DNA of 64,000 bases from NCBI GenBank assembly GCA_021521415.1, contig JAIQDT010001134.1:124001-188000 (forward strand), read 5' to 3'. The position numbers and the translations under genes were made by a program. Positions 24,358-35,520 of this stretch are shown one piece after another; positions within the stretch are counted from its first letter, which is position 1; every line of letters starts with the position of its first letter. The notes below the pieces were generated by a model. That model searched no databases, was not told the DNA's origin, and worked only from the letters and a program-made list of their open reading frames with translations. This DNA is from Bidens hawaiensis. Lineage: Eukaryota; Streptophyta; Magnoliopsida; Asterales; Asteraceae.

Positions 24358-25127
24358 TGTAACGCCCTGAAATTCGATTGGTAAACTAGGATCGTGAAAT
24401 CATCGGAAACTATAGACTTTGGGATTCTGGACGATAAGTTCGGAACCCATATCATTGGAAAAATCTGCTTTTATCATTTAAAATGTTTATTTTATAAAAC
24501 GACATTTACGCCTGAAAAATATTAATTTTTATGCTTTCGAAAAAATTAAATGTTCTTATTTAAAAAGATTTCAAATAATTATTCGGAAAATGGTTTTATA
24601 AAAGTTTTGCTGAAAAAGTTTTAGTTTGTTTAAAAACTTATGAACTCGACTAGTCTTGACCCGTCGGTAGCCTAAACCCGAACCCGAGTCACCCGAGTAT
24701 TTAAGCGGAAAATCAAGTATTCTTACACCATCTCTTTCATTTCCACCAACACTTCCCACCCAAACACTCTCATTCTAGAGAGAGAAACTAGAGAGAGAAA
24801 GTCTTCAAACTTCAAATCCGAGTCCACAAATCTGTTTGTTGTTATTCTTGGTAAGATCTTCTTGAAAATCATCCATTTTCATAACCATTTTCGGCCTCAA
24901 ATCGAGCAAAAACACCCATTTTCGTTTCTAGAGTTTTCGGGTCAAAAACCGTCTTGTTTTGGTGTCAAAATGCAGGCTTTTGTGTTTAAAATCACTAGGA
25001 ATCGATAGCCCTTTCAATCCCGAGCATTTCCATGTCAAAAACTTCGATTTTGGGTCAAAAATCTGGAAAATCTGAAAAACCCGTAGGTTTCTCCGTCGCC
25101 CAGCTTGAAGGAGTCGAATCAGACTCA

Positions 25128-25380
25128 TTCGATCGAACCAGTCGATCGAATCAGTCCAGTCGATCGAATAGGAAAGCAACCGAATGGTCTCCAACTCATT
25201 CGACCGAATGAGTTTCGTATTCGATCGAACGAGTGTCTATTCGATCGAACAAGTTCCATGTTCGACCGAACGAGTTTTTCCGACTGGTTCGACCAAATGT
25301 GTTTCTAGTTCGATCGAGTGTGCCACAGATTCGATCGAATGTGTGTCTATTCGATCGAACGTGTTCCTATTCGATCGAAT
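25128..25380 (+). repeat. Array of 12 TTCGATCGAA-like palindromes (left LTR)
   Basis: Twelve copies of a 10-bp palindrome TTCGATCGAA or one-base variants (TTCGACCGAA, GTCGATCGAA, TTCGACCAAA) occur in 253 bp. In the best stretches (25230-25270 and 25330-25380) they are exactly 20 bp apart. The right LTR has the same array at 33379-33631. Confidence 0.9.
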
Positions 25381-25885
25381 CAAGCCAGAACCAAGCTGTT
25401 TTCGTCTTTAAAACCCAGTTTTTGCTCGAGGCCGCGTAAGCTCGTTTTCTTAGACTTATAGCACGTTGTTAACCTTATATATATGTTCAACTTTAGGCTA
25501 AGGAGATCTATTGTAGCACCATCCTAACCCGAGATCAAGGTGAGTTCATAGCCCCTATTTAAGCTTTTCAAAACTATGGGGTGGAAACATGGTAACTTTA
25601 CACGTTTGGATAAAATCATTTATGCAAACCCTCTTTAAACTATAAACTTTTGGATTTCTACACACGTGCGGAAATCCACAAGCTTTTAAGAATCTGTAAA
25701 CTTTGGAAATCTATGAACATGGGGAAAACCCATCAACTTATGGAGATCTAAGAACATTGGAAATCAATGAGTATGGGAAATTCTATGAACATTGACGTCA
25801 TGGGAATGGGAATCATATTCATATCATCATAGTCATTGTGTCAGCATGGAAATCTAGAGATCAAAGCATCATGAGTTGAATTGGA

Positions 25886-26079
25886 CGCGAGAGTCTATTC
25901 TACTCTCGGTAGAACTCGCGACCATGAGTGGCATTCTGTTCTCGGTGGCACTCGTAACTCATGGGATTTCATACTAGTCTCGGTGAAATCCATAACTCTT
26001 GAGGACCTATACTAGTCTCGGTAGGGACCAAGGGAACCCAGGATTCTTTGGGGAGTCTATCCTACTCTCGGTAGAACCT
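25886..26079 (+). repeat. Five hairpin units with a shared loop (left LTR)
   Basis: Five units share the core CTAnTCTCGGT-like loop, flanked by arms that pair within each unit but differ between units: CGCGAG/CTCGCG (25886-25920), CCATGAGTG/CACTC..CATGG (25922-25964), GGATTTCA/TGAAATCC (25964-25991), GGACCTA/TAGGGACC (26003-26029), AGTCTA/TAGAACC (26054-26079). The same set is in the right LTR at 34137-34330. Confidence 0.8.
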
Positions 26080-26903
26080 AGCTGAGTCCTGGATGACAAG
26101 AACGAGGTAGTCTTGGTTTAAGCCTTGCGTGGGATCAATCAAGTCTTGTGTGATCATTGAGTTTCATCATCATTCATCATCATCATCATTTATTCACCAT
26201 CATCTTGGATACTAGTAAACAGTGGGATCTTGGTGTTGGTTTATCTAGTAAACTTAGCATGCTCAAATCTATATGTCCTTATTTATGCTTAACTGCTATG
26301 TGCTACATGTACCGTTGGGAGACCACAAATCTTTGAGTAATCTTATCACAAACGACTCTAATGGGAGAATAATAAGCCCGCTGAGAGTCCAGAAGAACAT
26401 TTCATGTTTTACTTACTACAAAAAAAAAAACCTCTTTGGGAAAACCAAGAGACCTTTTCTTACAAACCATCTTAAAACCGGGTATTATATCCAAACATAG
26501 TAGTATAAGTTGTAGGAGTGGTGGGTTAGCCGCAGGTACACCCTATATATAAACCCCAACAACCTATACTAGTATGTTTGTGTATAAACCCTTTTTCTTT
26601 AAACCTATGAATTCACTCATCTACTTTATGTAGTTGACAGTTTGTTACATGTTTTCAGGAAATAATGCAGCAAGAAATCCCTAGCAAGTTTAGAGGCCTT
26701 AGAGTGATGAAGGCTAGTCTAGGAGTTGTTTGGAAACTTGATATTTTGTATTAAAACAGTTTGTTTCATGTTACCTGGATGGTGTAATATTTGACATTTT
26801 GGTTATGTTTATGCATTTAGACTTTTATACTATTGTGCTCAACAATCACGACTTAGTCGCCGCGCCTCGATTATTCCGCCATCACGATCGGGGTGTGACA
26901 GAT

Positions 26904-26916
26904 TGGTATCAGAGCC
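26904..26916 (+). promoter_or_regulatory. E3 primer binding site, initiator Met-tRNA type
   Basis: TGGTATCAGAGCC starts three bases after the left LTR. This is the usual plant retrotransposon primer site complementary to the 3' end of initiator tRNA-Met. Confidence 0.9.
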
Positions 26917-27164
26917 AGTGGTTATAGGGAATTAGGAAACCGACCTAGACTATAACCTAGGATCCTTGACTCTAGATAGCTCATGCATCACAATCACATG
27001 TCTACACTTATATACGTGCTGCGTGCTTATGTGTTGCATATTAACTGTTAATCTCTTGAGCCATGTCATTCTGTGTTCTTGGTATAATCTATGTCCTCTA
27101 TTCTTAATCTTTGGCGTGTCATTGATTCTATTTAACGCTCGTTTCTTTTTTCGTTTTGTCAAGA

Positions 27165-30100
27165 ATGCCTCCCAGACGTGCACCCGCCCCCTTGGACTCC
27201 GCTGATCTAGCCAACCTTATAGCCCAGCAGATCGCGGCTGTGTTACCAGGCATGGTAACAGCCATCAGCCAGGGGCTGAGGCAAGAAGGAACCTCTGGGG
27301 CCAACCAAATTCCAGCTCAGAACGCAAATGAACCAGCAAATAAGCCATACAAGGACTTCATGGCTACCAAACCCACCAGCTTCAGCGGTTCAGAAGGCGC
27401 CGTTGGTCTCCTCCAGTGGATCGAAAAGATGGAGGCTGCCTTTGTTATTAGCTCGTGCCCTGAGACACTGAAAGTCACGCACGCGGCAAGCATGTTGTCT
27501 AAACGCGCGCTGACCTGGTGGAACAACGAGATAAGAACCCGCGGGCGTGAGGCTGCCTTGGCCATGACCTGGTCGGAATTTGTAGCTTTGGTTACCCGCG
27601 AGTTCGTACCTCGCAGTGAGGTGCAGAAACTTGAAGCCGAGTTTTGGGTGCACAGAATGAAGGGCGCTGATCACCAAGGGTACACGGAGCGTTTTCACGA
27701 GCTCTCCCTTCTCGTACCACACTTGGTCACCCCTCCCTCCCGGGCTATTGAGCTTTACATCAATGGCCTACCTGACACTGTCCGTGGAATCGTTATCGGG
27801 GCTGACCCATCAACCCTACAAGCGGCCATTGAACTAGCTGCCCGACTGACCCAGGACCAGGTTAAGACTGGGGTCCTAGCCAAAGGTACGGGCAAGGCCG
27901 CTGAGGGCTCATCCAAAAAGATCAACCGCATCAAAAAGCGTAAGGCTAGCAGTTACGCGATGGTTACTCCCGCAACCCCAATCAGCTCTGTCGCTCCTGC
28001 TCCCACCCCTTCTGGAAGGCCAAAGAGGGAGTACACTGGGGTTCACCCCAAGTGCGGCACTTGCCAATTTCATCACCCTGCCGGAACCCCGTGCTGGAAA
28101 TGCACGAACTGTGGACGTTTGGGGCACCTAGCGGAACGCTGCAGATTTCAAGGTAATCAACTGGCAATACAGAGCAGCAGTTCCCAACCCAGCAACACTC
28201 GAGGCTGTTTCGAGTGTGGAGCCACGGACCACTTCAAGAGCAGGTGTCCTCGTCTTGCAAATCTTCCTCCGGCCCGAGGCCGAGCCTTTACTATTGGCGC
28301 TGCTGAAGCTCGCCAAAATCCTGACGTCATTACTGGTACGTTCATCCTTAACAATCTCTGGGTTTCTATTCTATTTGACACGGGTGCAGATAGGAGTTTT
28401 ATTTCTAGCGAGTTGGTCCCATTGCTTAATCTAGGAACCTCTGTCTTAGACCCCGCTTTCTCTGTCGAAATGGCAAACGGAGAGTCTACCCAAGTGAACA
28501 AAATCGTTCGCAATTGCACGCTTACGTTTGATCAGACGTCTCTTAACATTGACCTCATCCCTATGCAATTGGGAAGTTTCGATGTAATTGTTGGGATGGA
28601 TTGGTTGTCCATCAACCACGCGGAAGTGGTGTGTGCTGAGAAGCTCATTCGCGTTCCTTGTTCTTCTGGCGAGTCCATAATTATTCAAGGAGAAAGATCA
28701 GGTAGATGTCTGAAATTAATCTCCTGTTTTAAAGCTCGGCGATGCCTTCGAAAGAAGTGTCTCGCCTTCCTAGCTCATGTCTCCATCAAGAAATCTTTGG
28801 GGAAGAAGCTCTCTGATGTCCCCGTTGTGCGTGAATTTCCAGACGTTTTTCCTAAAGACTTACCCGGACTACCTCCTAGCCGACAAGTCGAATTCCACAT
28901 CGAATTAGTTCCCGGTGCAACCCCCGTGGCAAAATCTCCGTATCGTTTGGCTCCGTCAGAAATGCAGGAGTTGTCGAGCCAGCTACAGGAACTACTAGAC
29001 AAGGGTTTTATTCGCCCTAGTTCATCTCCATGGGGAGCTCCAGTCCTCTTCGTCAAGAAGAAGGACGGATCTTTCCGGATGTGCATAGACTATCGTGAGC
29101 TTAACAAACTCACGGTCAAGAATCGGTATCCATTACCAAGGATTGACGATCTTTTCGACCAGCTGCAAGGAGCCACTTACTTTTCCAAGATCGACCTACG
29201 CTCAGGTTATCACCAGGTACGCGTCATGGAGGACGACATCGCGAAAACCGCTTTCAGAACTCGTTATGGACACTACGAGTTCCTAGTCATGCCTTTTGGT
29301 TTGACGAATGCCCCTGCGGTGTTCATGGATCTCATGAATCGCGTTTGTCGTCCATACCTGGACCAGTTTGTTATCGTCTTCATTGACGATATTCTCGTTT
29401 ATTCCCGCTCTAAAGCCGACCATGAGCTTCATCTCAGGCTTACCTTGGATCTGCTGAGGAAAGAGCAACTCTACGCCAAATTCTCCAAATGCGAATTCTG
29501 GCTAAGGGAAGTTCAATTCTTAGGTCACATCATTAACAAGGAAGGCATTCATGTCGACCCTGCCAAGATTGAAGCCATCAAAAATTGGGGAGCGCCTACA
29601 ACGCCAACCGAAATTCGTTCATTTCTTGGTTTAGCTGGGTACTACCGTCGATTCATCTCGAACTTTTCAAAGATCGTATTGCCTCTCACAATGTTAACTC
29701 AAAAAGGGGAACCGTTCATTTGGAGCCAAGAGCAGGATGAGGCTTTCCAAACATTGAAACATAAACTCTGTCATGCACCAATCCTGTCACTTCCTGAGGG
29801 TAACGATGATTTTGTTGTTTATTGCGACGCCTCGAGCCAAGGTCTAGGCTGCGTCTTAATGCAACGCGGTAAGGTCATCGCTTACGCCTCGCGTCAACTC
29901 AAGAGTCATGAGAGGAATTATGTCACTCATGACTTGGAATTGGGTGCTGTGGTCTTTGCCTTAAAAATATGGAGACACTACCTATACGGTACGAAATGTG
30001 TCATCTTCACCGACCACAAGAGCCTACAACACATCCTCAACCAGAGGGAGCTAAACATGCGACAACGTCGATGGGTTGAACTCCTAAGTGACTACGACTG

Positions 30101-31625
30101 CGAAATCCGCTACCACCCTGGAAAGGCTAACGTAGTGGCTGACGCGTTAAGTCGCAAGGAAAGGACCCAGTTGCATGCGATCCGTATTCAGTCCAATCTT
30201 CCCTCCTTGGTTCTTGAAGCTCAAAAGCAAGCGATTGCTGGTGGTGATCTCAAAAATATGCTATCTTGCGGTGCCGAACGGAAGTTTGAAACCAAGTCTG
30301 ATGGTATACTTTACTACTTAAATCGCATGTGGATTCCAAACTCTGAACCACTTCGAGAACTCATCCTGAACGAAGCGCACAAATCCAGATACTCTATTCA
30401 CCCAGGCAGTGATAAAATGTATCAGAATCTCAAGTCTCATTTCTGGTGGCCGGGTATGAAGAAAGACATAGCTTTATACGTCGGTAGATGTCTAACATGC
30501 TCGCGGATCAAGACTGAACATCAGAGACCATCTGGCCTGCTACAGCAACCGATCATACCGCAGTGGAAGTGGGACGAAGTCGCTATGGACTTCATTACCA
30601 AACTCCCGCGGACACCCAGCGGTTATGACACGATTTGGGTTATCGTGGATTACTTGACCAAGTCTGCCCACTTTCTCCCTGTCCGCGAGGACTACACTAC
30701 GGAGAAGCTGGCGCGGATTTACATTCGTGAGATCGTAACCCGTCACGGTGTGCCTAAGGGCATCACGTCAGACCGTGACCCCTCTTTTGCGTCAAGGTTC
30801 TGGAAGTCATTTCAGAAAGCCTTTGGGACAAGTGTGAAACTTAGCTCTGCCTATCATCCTGAAACGGACGGACAGAGCGAAAGGACCATACAAACCCTGG
30901 AGGATATGCTCAGAGCCTGTATCCTTGAATTCGGTAGTAGCTGGGAGACTCACCTTCCTCTTGCAGAGTTCTCATACAATAACAGCTATCATGCTACCAT
31001 CAAATGCGCACCATTCGAGGCACTCTATGGCAGGAAATGTCGTTCTCCACTGTGTTGGTCCGAGACCGGAGATTCTCAAATCCTCGGCCCGGAACTGATA
31101 CAGGAAACCACTGACAGTATCGCCATCATCCAGCAAAGACTTAAGGACGCCCGCTGTCGACACAAGTATTACGCTGACAAACGCCGCAAACCTCTGGAGT
31201 TCCAAATAGGCGATCACGTAATGCTCAAAGTTTCCCCCTGGAAGGGCATTGTTCGCTTCGGGAAAAAGGGAAAGTTTGCTCCAAGGTACGTAGGACCTTT
31301 CAAGATCATCGAAAAGGTCGGACCCGTAGCCTATCGCTTGGAATTGCCTCCAGAACTCAGCCGTGTTCACAACGTTTTTCATGTGTCGCAACTCAAAAAG
31401 TGCCTCGTTGACGAGACCGCTCAAATCCCGATCGACACGGTTCGCATCGACGACAAACTACACTTTGTTGAGGAACCTGTCGAGATCCTAGATCGAGAAG
31501 TCAAAAGGACTAAGCGAAGCCGGATACCCATAGTCAAGGTACGTTGGAACAACCATCGTGGACCCGAGTTCACATGGGAGCGAGAGGATAAGATGAAGGA
31601 GGAATACCCTCATCTGTTCGCATAG
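27165..31625 (+). CDS. E3 Gag-Pol polyprotein, intact
   Basis: One frame of 1,486 codons from ATG 27165 (a TTG at 27156 extends it but is not a plausible start). In order: Gag capsid-like region (about residues 50-270; [27 protein letters not shown]), zinc knuckles ([14 protein letters not shown] and [14 protein letters not shown], about 310-365), protease ([10 protein letters not shown], about 404; GMDWL), RT ([20 protein letters not shown] about 739), RNase H ([11 protein letters not shown] about 885; FTDHKSL), integrase zinc module ([14 protein letters not shown]...CLTCSRIK, about 1070-1110), catalytic D, D and E at about 1141, 1202 and 1237, and a chromodomain-like tail [17 protein letters not shown] near 1460. 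All key residues are present, so it could encode an active machinery. Gag and Pol are fused, as in many chromoviruses. Expression is unknown. Confidence 0.93.
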   Translation: MPPRRAPAPLDSADLANLIAQQIAAVLPGMVTAISQGLRQEGTSGANQIPAQNANEPANKPYKDFMATKPTSFSGSEGAVGLLQWIEKMEAAFVISSCPETLKVTHAASMLSKRALTWWNNEIRTRGREAALAMTWSEFVALVTREFVPRSEVQKLEAEFWVHRMKGADHQGYTERFHELSLLVPHLVTPPSRAIELYINGLPDTVRGIVIGADPSTLQAAIELAARLTQDQVKTGVLAKGTGKAAEGSSKKINRIKKRKASSYAMVTPATPISSVAPAPTPSGRPKREYTGVHPKCGTCQFHHPAGTPCWKCTNCGRLGHLAERCRFQGNQLAIQSSSSQPSNTRGCFECGATDHFKSRCPRLANLPPARGRAFTIGAAEARQNPDVITGTFILNNLWVSILFDTGADRSFISSELVPLLNLGTSVLDPAFSVEMANGESTQVNKIVRNCTLTFDQTSLNIDLIPMQLGSFDVIVGMDWLSINHAEVVCAEKLIRVPCSSGESIIIQGERSGRCLKLISCFKARRCLRKKCLAFLAHVSIKKSLGKKLSDVPVVREFPDVFPKDLPGLPPSRQVEFHIELVPGATPVAKSPYRLAPSEMQELSSQLQELLDKGFIRPSSSPWGAPVLFVKKKDGSFRMCIDYRELNKLTVKNRYPLPRIDDLFDQLQGATYFSKIDLRSGYHQVRVMEDDIAKTAFRTRYGHYEFLVMPFGLTNAPAVFMDLMNRVCRPYLDQFVIVFIDDILVYSRSKADHELHLRLTLDLLRKEQLYAKFSKCEFWLREVQFLGHIINKEGIHVDPAKIEAIKNWGAPTTPTEIRSFLGLAGYYRRFISNFSKIVLPLTMLTQKGEPFIWSQEQDEAFQTLKHKLCHAPILSLPEGNDDFVVYCDASSQGLGCVLMQRGKVIAYASRQLKSHERNYVTHDLELGAVVFALKIWRHYLYGTKCVIFTDHKSLQHILNQRELNMRQRRWVELLSDYDCEIRYHPGKANVVADALSRKERTQLHAIRIQSNLPSLVLEAQKQAIAGGDLKNMLSCGAERKFETKSDGILYYLNRMWIPNSEPLRELILNEAHKSRYSIHPGSDKMYQNLKSHFWWPGMKKDIALYVGRCLTCSRIKTEHQRPSGLLQQPIIPQWKWDEVAMDFITKLPRTPSGYDTIWVIVDYLTKSAHFLPVREDYTTEKLARIYIREIVTRHGVPKGITSDRDPSFASRFWKSFQKAFGTSVKLSSAYHPETDGQSERTIQTLEDMLRACILEFGSSWETHLPLAEFSYNNSYHATIKCAPFEALYGRKCRSPLCWSETGDSQILGPELIQETTDSIAIIQQRLKDARCRHKYYADKRRKPLEFQIGDHVMLKVSPWKGIVRFGKKGKFAPRYVGPFKIIEKVGPVAYRLELPPELSRVHNVFHVSQLKKCLVDETAQIPIDTVRIDDKLHFVEEPVEILDREVKRTKRSRIPIVKVRWNNHRGPEFTWEREDKMKEEYPHLFA

Positions 31626-32085
31626 TCATCATCTTTGTAATTCTAGAAATCTTGGAGTCTATGTAATCGTAATCATGTAATCAGGGACCAATATCAATCA
31701 ATGAAGTATCATGTTGTTCCTATTTGCTTATAAATATTCTCTTATTTGCATAACACCAAGTTTGGCTACCCATGACTCGTGCTGGAAAACACAAGTTGTG
31801 CATACTTAATCATGTAAACATTGGGGTAAACTATGTATCATTGAGCCAAAATTTGTCATCATTCTAGCATTCATGAAGCATGGTTGTGTGTGTGTGTGTG
31901 GTGTCGTGTCGATTTTTCTAGCCGCACACAATGGAGTTTATACATTGATACAAGGTGAACTCGTAATTATAGTCCGGAATATAATTACATCAAGTTCACA
32001 GGTGTATACGTGTATAAACAATATGCTATTGTGTAACTATGAGTCGTGAACTCAAGCTTCGTGTAGGGAATTAATCAATGAATGT

Positions 32086-32466
32086 TGAAGGAGTGGTGGG
32101 TTAGCCGCTGGTACACCCTATACATAAACCCCTTCGGCACAAGTTGATTATGTCTGAAGCGAGACTTGGAATTAGGGACTCATAGTTAGCGTGGCAGCTG
32201 TGAGGCGTTAAATTCAAGAATTATTGAGGGAATTATTCATTGGAGATTGAAGGAGTGGTGGGTTAGCCGCTGGTACACCCTATACATAAACCCCTTCAAT
32301 CCGAAATGAATATGTCTGATGTAAAGCTTGAAGGTGATGCCTTGTAGTGGAAAATAGTGTGTCGTCCTGTGTGTCATTGAACTAATAGGAGTCGAAAGAA
32401 ACACCCAAGTGGAGTTGAGGGAGTGGTGGGTTAGCCGCTGGTACACCCTATATATAAACCCCTTCA
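32086..32466 (+). repeat. Three copies of a 45-bp module between pol and the right LTR
   Basis: The segment gagtggtgggttagccgc followed by tggtacaccctata and taaacccctt occurs at about 32086-32133, 32251-32296 and 32419-32466, and once in each LTR (about 26511-26561 and 34765-34808). Each unit is bounded by short complementary ends (ttgaagg/ccttcaa, gttgagg/ccttcaac), so each can fold. The sequence between units is unrelated. Confidence 0.85.
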
Positions 32467-32598
32467 ACTTGATTTGGGTGGTATCCAAGACGAAAATTAG
32501 GGGTAGTGGCGCATAGTGGTCATCATGGGATCATTTGATCTAAAACATCATTGCATCAACTATACTAAGTTCTAAATTTCGGGACGAAATTCCTCTAA

Positions 32599-32609
32599 AT
32601 TGGGGAGGA
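32599..32609 (+). promoter_or_regulatory. E3 polypurine tract
   Basis: ttggggagga lies directly before the right LTR start TGTAACG. It is where plus-strand DNA synthesis would be primed. Confidence 0.75.
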
Positions 32610-35150
32610 TGTAACGCCCTGAAATTCGATTGGTAAACTAGGATCGTGAAATCATCGGAAACTATAGACTTTGGGATTCTGGACGATAAGTTCGGAACCC
32701 ATATCATTGGAAAAATCTGCTTTTATCATTTAAAATGTTTATTTTATAAAACGACATTTACGCCTTAAAAATATTAATTTTTATGCTTTCGAAAAATTAA
32801 ATGTTCTTATTTAAAAAGATTTCAAATAATTATTCGGAAAATGGTTTTATAAAAGTTTTGCTGAAAAAGTTTTAGTTTGTTTAAAAACTTATGAACTCGA
32901 CTAGTCTTGACCCGTCGGTAGCCTAAACCCGAACCCGAGTCACCCGAGTATTTAAGCGGAAAATCAAGTATTCTTACACCATCTCTTTCATTTCCACCAA
33001 CACTTCCCACCCAAACACTCTCATTCTAGAGAGAGAAACTAGAGAGAGAAAGTCTTCAAACTTCAAATCCGAATCCACAAATCTGTTTGTTGTTATTCTT
33101 GGTAAGATCTTCTTGAAAATCATCCATTTTCATAACCATTTTCGGCCTCAAATCGAGCAAAAACACCCATTTTCGTTTCTAGAGTTTTCGGGTCAAAAAC
33201 CGTCTTGTTTTGGTGTCAAAATGCAGGCTTTTGTGTTTAAAATCACTAGGAATCGATAGCCCTTTCAATCCCGAGCATTTCCATGTCAAAAACCTCGATT
33301 TTGGGTCAAAAATCTGGAAAATCTGAAAAACCCGTAGGTTTCTCCGTCGCCCAGCTTGAAGGAGTCGAATCAGACTCATTCGGTCGAACCAGTCGATCGA
33401 ATCAGTCCAGTCGATCGAATAGGAAAGCAACCGAATGGTCTCCAACTCATTCGACCGAATGAGTTTCGTATTCGATCGAACGAGTGTCTATTCGATCGAA
33501 CAAGTTCCATGTTCGACCGAACGAGTTTTTCCGACTGGTTCGACCAAATGTGTTTCTAGTTCGATCGAGTGTGCCACAGATTCGATCGAATGTGTGTCTA
33601 TTCGATCGAACGTGTTCCTATTCGATCGAATCAAGCCAGAACCAAGCTGTTTTCGTCTTTAAAACCCAGTTTTTGCTCGAGGCCGCGTAAGCTCGTTTTC
33701 TTAGACTTATAGCACGTTGTTAACCTTATATATATGTTCAACTTTAGGCTAAGGAGATCTATTGTAGCACCATCCTAACCCGAGATCAAGGTGAGTTCAT
33801 AGCCCCTATTTAAGCTTTTCAAAACTATGGGGTGGAAACATGGTAACTTTACACGTTTGGATAAAATCATTTATGCAAACCCTCTTTAAACTATAAACTT
33901 TTGGATTTCTACACACGTGCGGAAATCCACAAGCTTTTAAGAATCTATAAACTTTGGAAATCTATGAACATGGGGAAAACCCATCAACTTATGGAGATCT
34001 AAGAACATTGGAAATCAATGAGTATGGGAAATTCTATGAACATTGACGTCATGGGAATGGGAATCATATTCATATCATCATAGTCATTGTGTCAGCATGG
34101 AAATCTAGAGATCAAAGCATCATGAGTTGAATTGGACGCGAGAGTCTATTCTACTCTCGGTAGAACTCGCGACCATGAGTGGCATTCTGTTCTCGGTGGC
34201 ACTCGTAACTCATGGGATTTCATACTAGTCTCGGTGAAATCCATAACTCTTGAGGACCTATACTAGTCTCGGTAGGGACCAAGGGAACCCAGGATTCTTT
34301 GGGGAGTCTATCCTACTCTCGGTAGAACCTAGCTGAGTCCTGGATGACAAGAACGAGGTAGTCTTGGTTTAAGCCTTGCGTGGGATCAATCAAGTCTTGT
34401 GTGATCATTGAGTTTCATCATCATTCATCATCATCATCATTTATTCACCATCATCTTGGATACTAGTAAACAGTGGGATCTTGGTGTTGGTTTATCTAGT
34501 AAACTTAGCATGCTCAAATCTATATGTCCTTATTTATGCTTAACTGCTATGTGCTACATGTACCGTTGGGAGACCACAAATCTTTGAGTAATCTTATCAC
34601 AAACGACTCTAATGGGAGAATAATAAGCCCGCTGAGAGTCCAGAAGAACATTTCATGTTTTACTTACTACAAAAAAAAAACCTCTTTGGGAAAACCAAGA
34701 GACCTTTTCTTACAAACCATCTTAAAACCGGGTATTATATCCAAACATAGTAGTATAAGTTGTAGGAGTGGTGGGTTAGCCGCAGGTACACCCTATATAT
34801 AAACCCCTACAACCTATACTAGTAGGTTTGTGTATAAACCCTTTTTCTTTAAACCTATGAATTCACTCATCTACTTTATGTAGTTGACAGTTTGTTACAT
34901 GTTTTCAGGAAATAATGCAGCAAGAAATCCCTAGCAAGTTTAGAGGCCTTAGAGTGATGAAGGCTAGTCTAGGAGTTGTTTGGAAACTTGATATTTTGTA
35001 TTAAAACAGTTTGTTTCATGTTACCTGGATGGTGTAATATTTGACATTTTGGTTATGTTTATGCATTTAGACTTTTATACTATTGTGCTCAACAATCACG
35101 ACTTAGTCGCCGCGCCTCGATTATTCCGCCATCACGATCGGGGTGTGACA
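32610..35150 (+). repeat. E3 right LTR
   Basis: Same start and end as the left LTR. Differences I noticed are single bases or one-base indels (for example near 32763, 32788, 33071, 33293, 33382, 33950, 34807, 34825). It carries the palindrome array (33379-33631) and hairpin array (34137-34330). Its last 224 bases also form the left arm of a large palindrome. Confidence 0.92.
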
Positions 35151-35520
35151 GATTTAAAAATCCTGGGTGGCAAGGGATCGAACCCGCGACCTGTCCCCCG
35201 TGATTCAAGTGTTTTAACCAGCAGGGTTATCCAACTACTTGCATCACGGGGGACAGGTCGCGGGTTCGATCCCTTGCCACCCAGGATTTTTAAATCTGTC
35301 ACACCCCGATCGTGATGGCGGAATAATCGAGGCGCGGCGACTAAGTCGTGATTGTTGAGCACAATAGTATAAAAGTCTAAATGCATAAACATAACCAAAA
35401 TGTCAAATATTACACCATCCAGGTAACATGAAACAAACTGTTTTAATACAAAATATCAAGTTTCCAAACAACTCCTAGACTAGCCTTCATCACTCTAAGG
35501 CCTCTAAACTTGCTAGGGAT
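34927..35520. repeat. Large palindrome: LTR end, tRNA-like core, inverted LTR end
   Basis: Arms 34927-35204 and 35243-35520 (278 bp each) are inverse complements around a 38-base loop. The outer 224 bases of the left arm are the E3 LTR end; the right arm carries the same LTR end inverted (35297-35520). Between LTR end and loop lie 54 bp containing the tRNA B-box-like GGGTTCGATCCC with CCACCCA after it, in both orientations. Two mirrored ORFs here are a product of the symmetry. Confidence 0.9.
35159..35286 (-). other. tRNA-like, possibly SINE-derived core of the palindrome
   Basis: On the minus strand agtagttggataa (A-box-like) is followed about 48 bases later by GGTTCGATCCC (B-box) and then CCACCCA, whose complement TGGGTGG also lies at the other end of the arm. 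This layout resembles a tRNA or tRNA-derived SINE head, but no clean cloverleaf with D and anticodon stems can be drawn. Because the arms are inverted copies, both strands have the B-box. Confidence 0.4.

Larger units (their letters stand above)
24358..26900 (+). repeat. E3 left LTR
   Basis: Starts TGTAACGCCC and ends GGGTGTGACA. Contains the TTCGATCGAA array (25128-25380), a TATA-like stretch ttatatatatg near 25477, the hairpin array (25886-26079), and one copy of the gtgggttagccgc module (about 26511-26561) that recurs downstream of pol. Confidence 0.92.
24358..35150 (+). mobile_element. E3: young, apparently intact chromovirus-type Gypsy element
   Basis: Two 2.54-kb LTRs (24358-26900 and 32610-35150) that differ at only about ten positions that I could spot, a perfect-looking primer site, one uninterrupted gag-pol frame and a purine tract. 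All catalytic motifs are in place. It sits in the Tat flank: the five bases before it (GGTGT, 24353-24357) continue in the uninterrupted Tat copy as GGTGTACAGG at 9621-9630. The matching duplication and Tat sequence are absent on the right, where a palindrome starts instead. Confidence 0.9.

Noticed and set aside
25128..25380. CRISPR-like array
   Set aside because: Regular repeats and spacers, but the repeat is a 10-bp palindrome with 10-bp spacers inside a plant LTR.
25105..25439. Three overlapping ORFs in the E3 LTR (and again at 33356-33690)
   Set aside because: They are openings in the 20-bp palindrome array, open in several frames at once.
35205..35286. Functional tRNA gene
   Set aside because: B-box and acceptor-like ends exist, but no good D arm or anticodon stem and no plausible anticodon loop.
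35049..35398. Two identical ORFs on opposite strands
   Set aside because: Produced by the palindrome; the protein is LTR and tRNA-like sequence read through.
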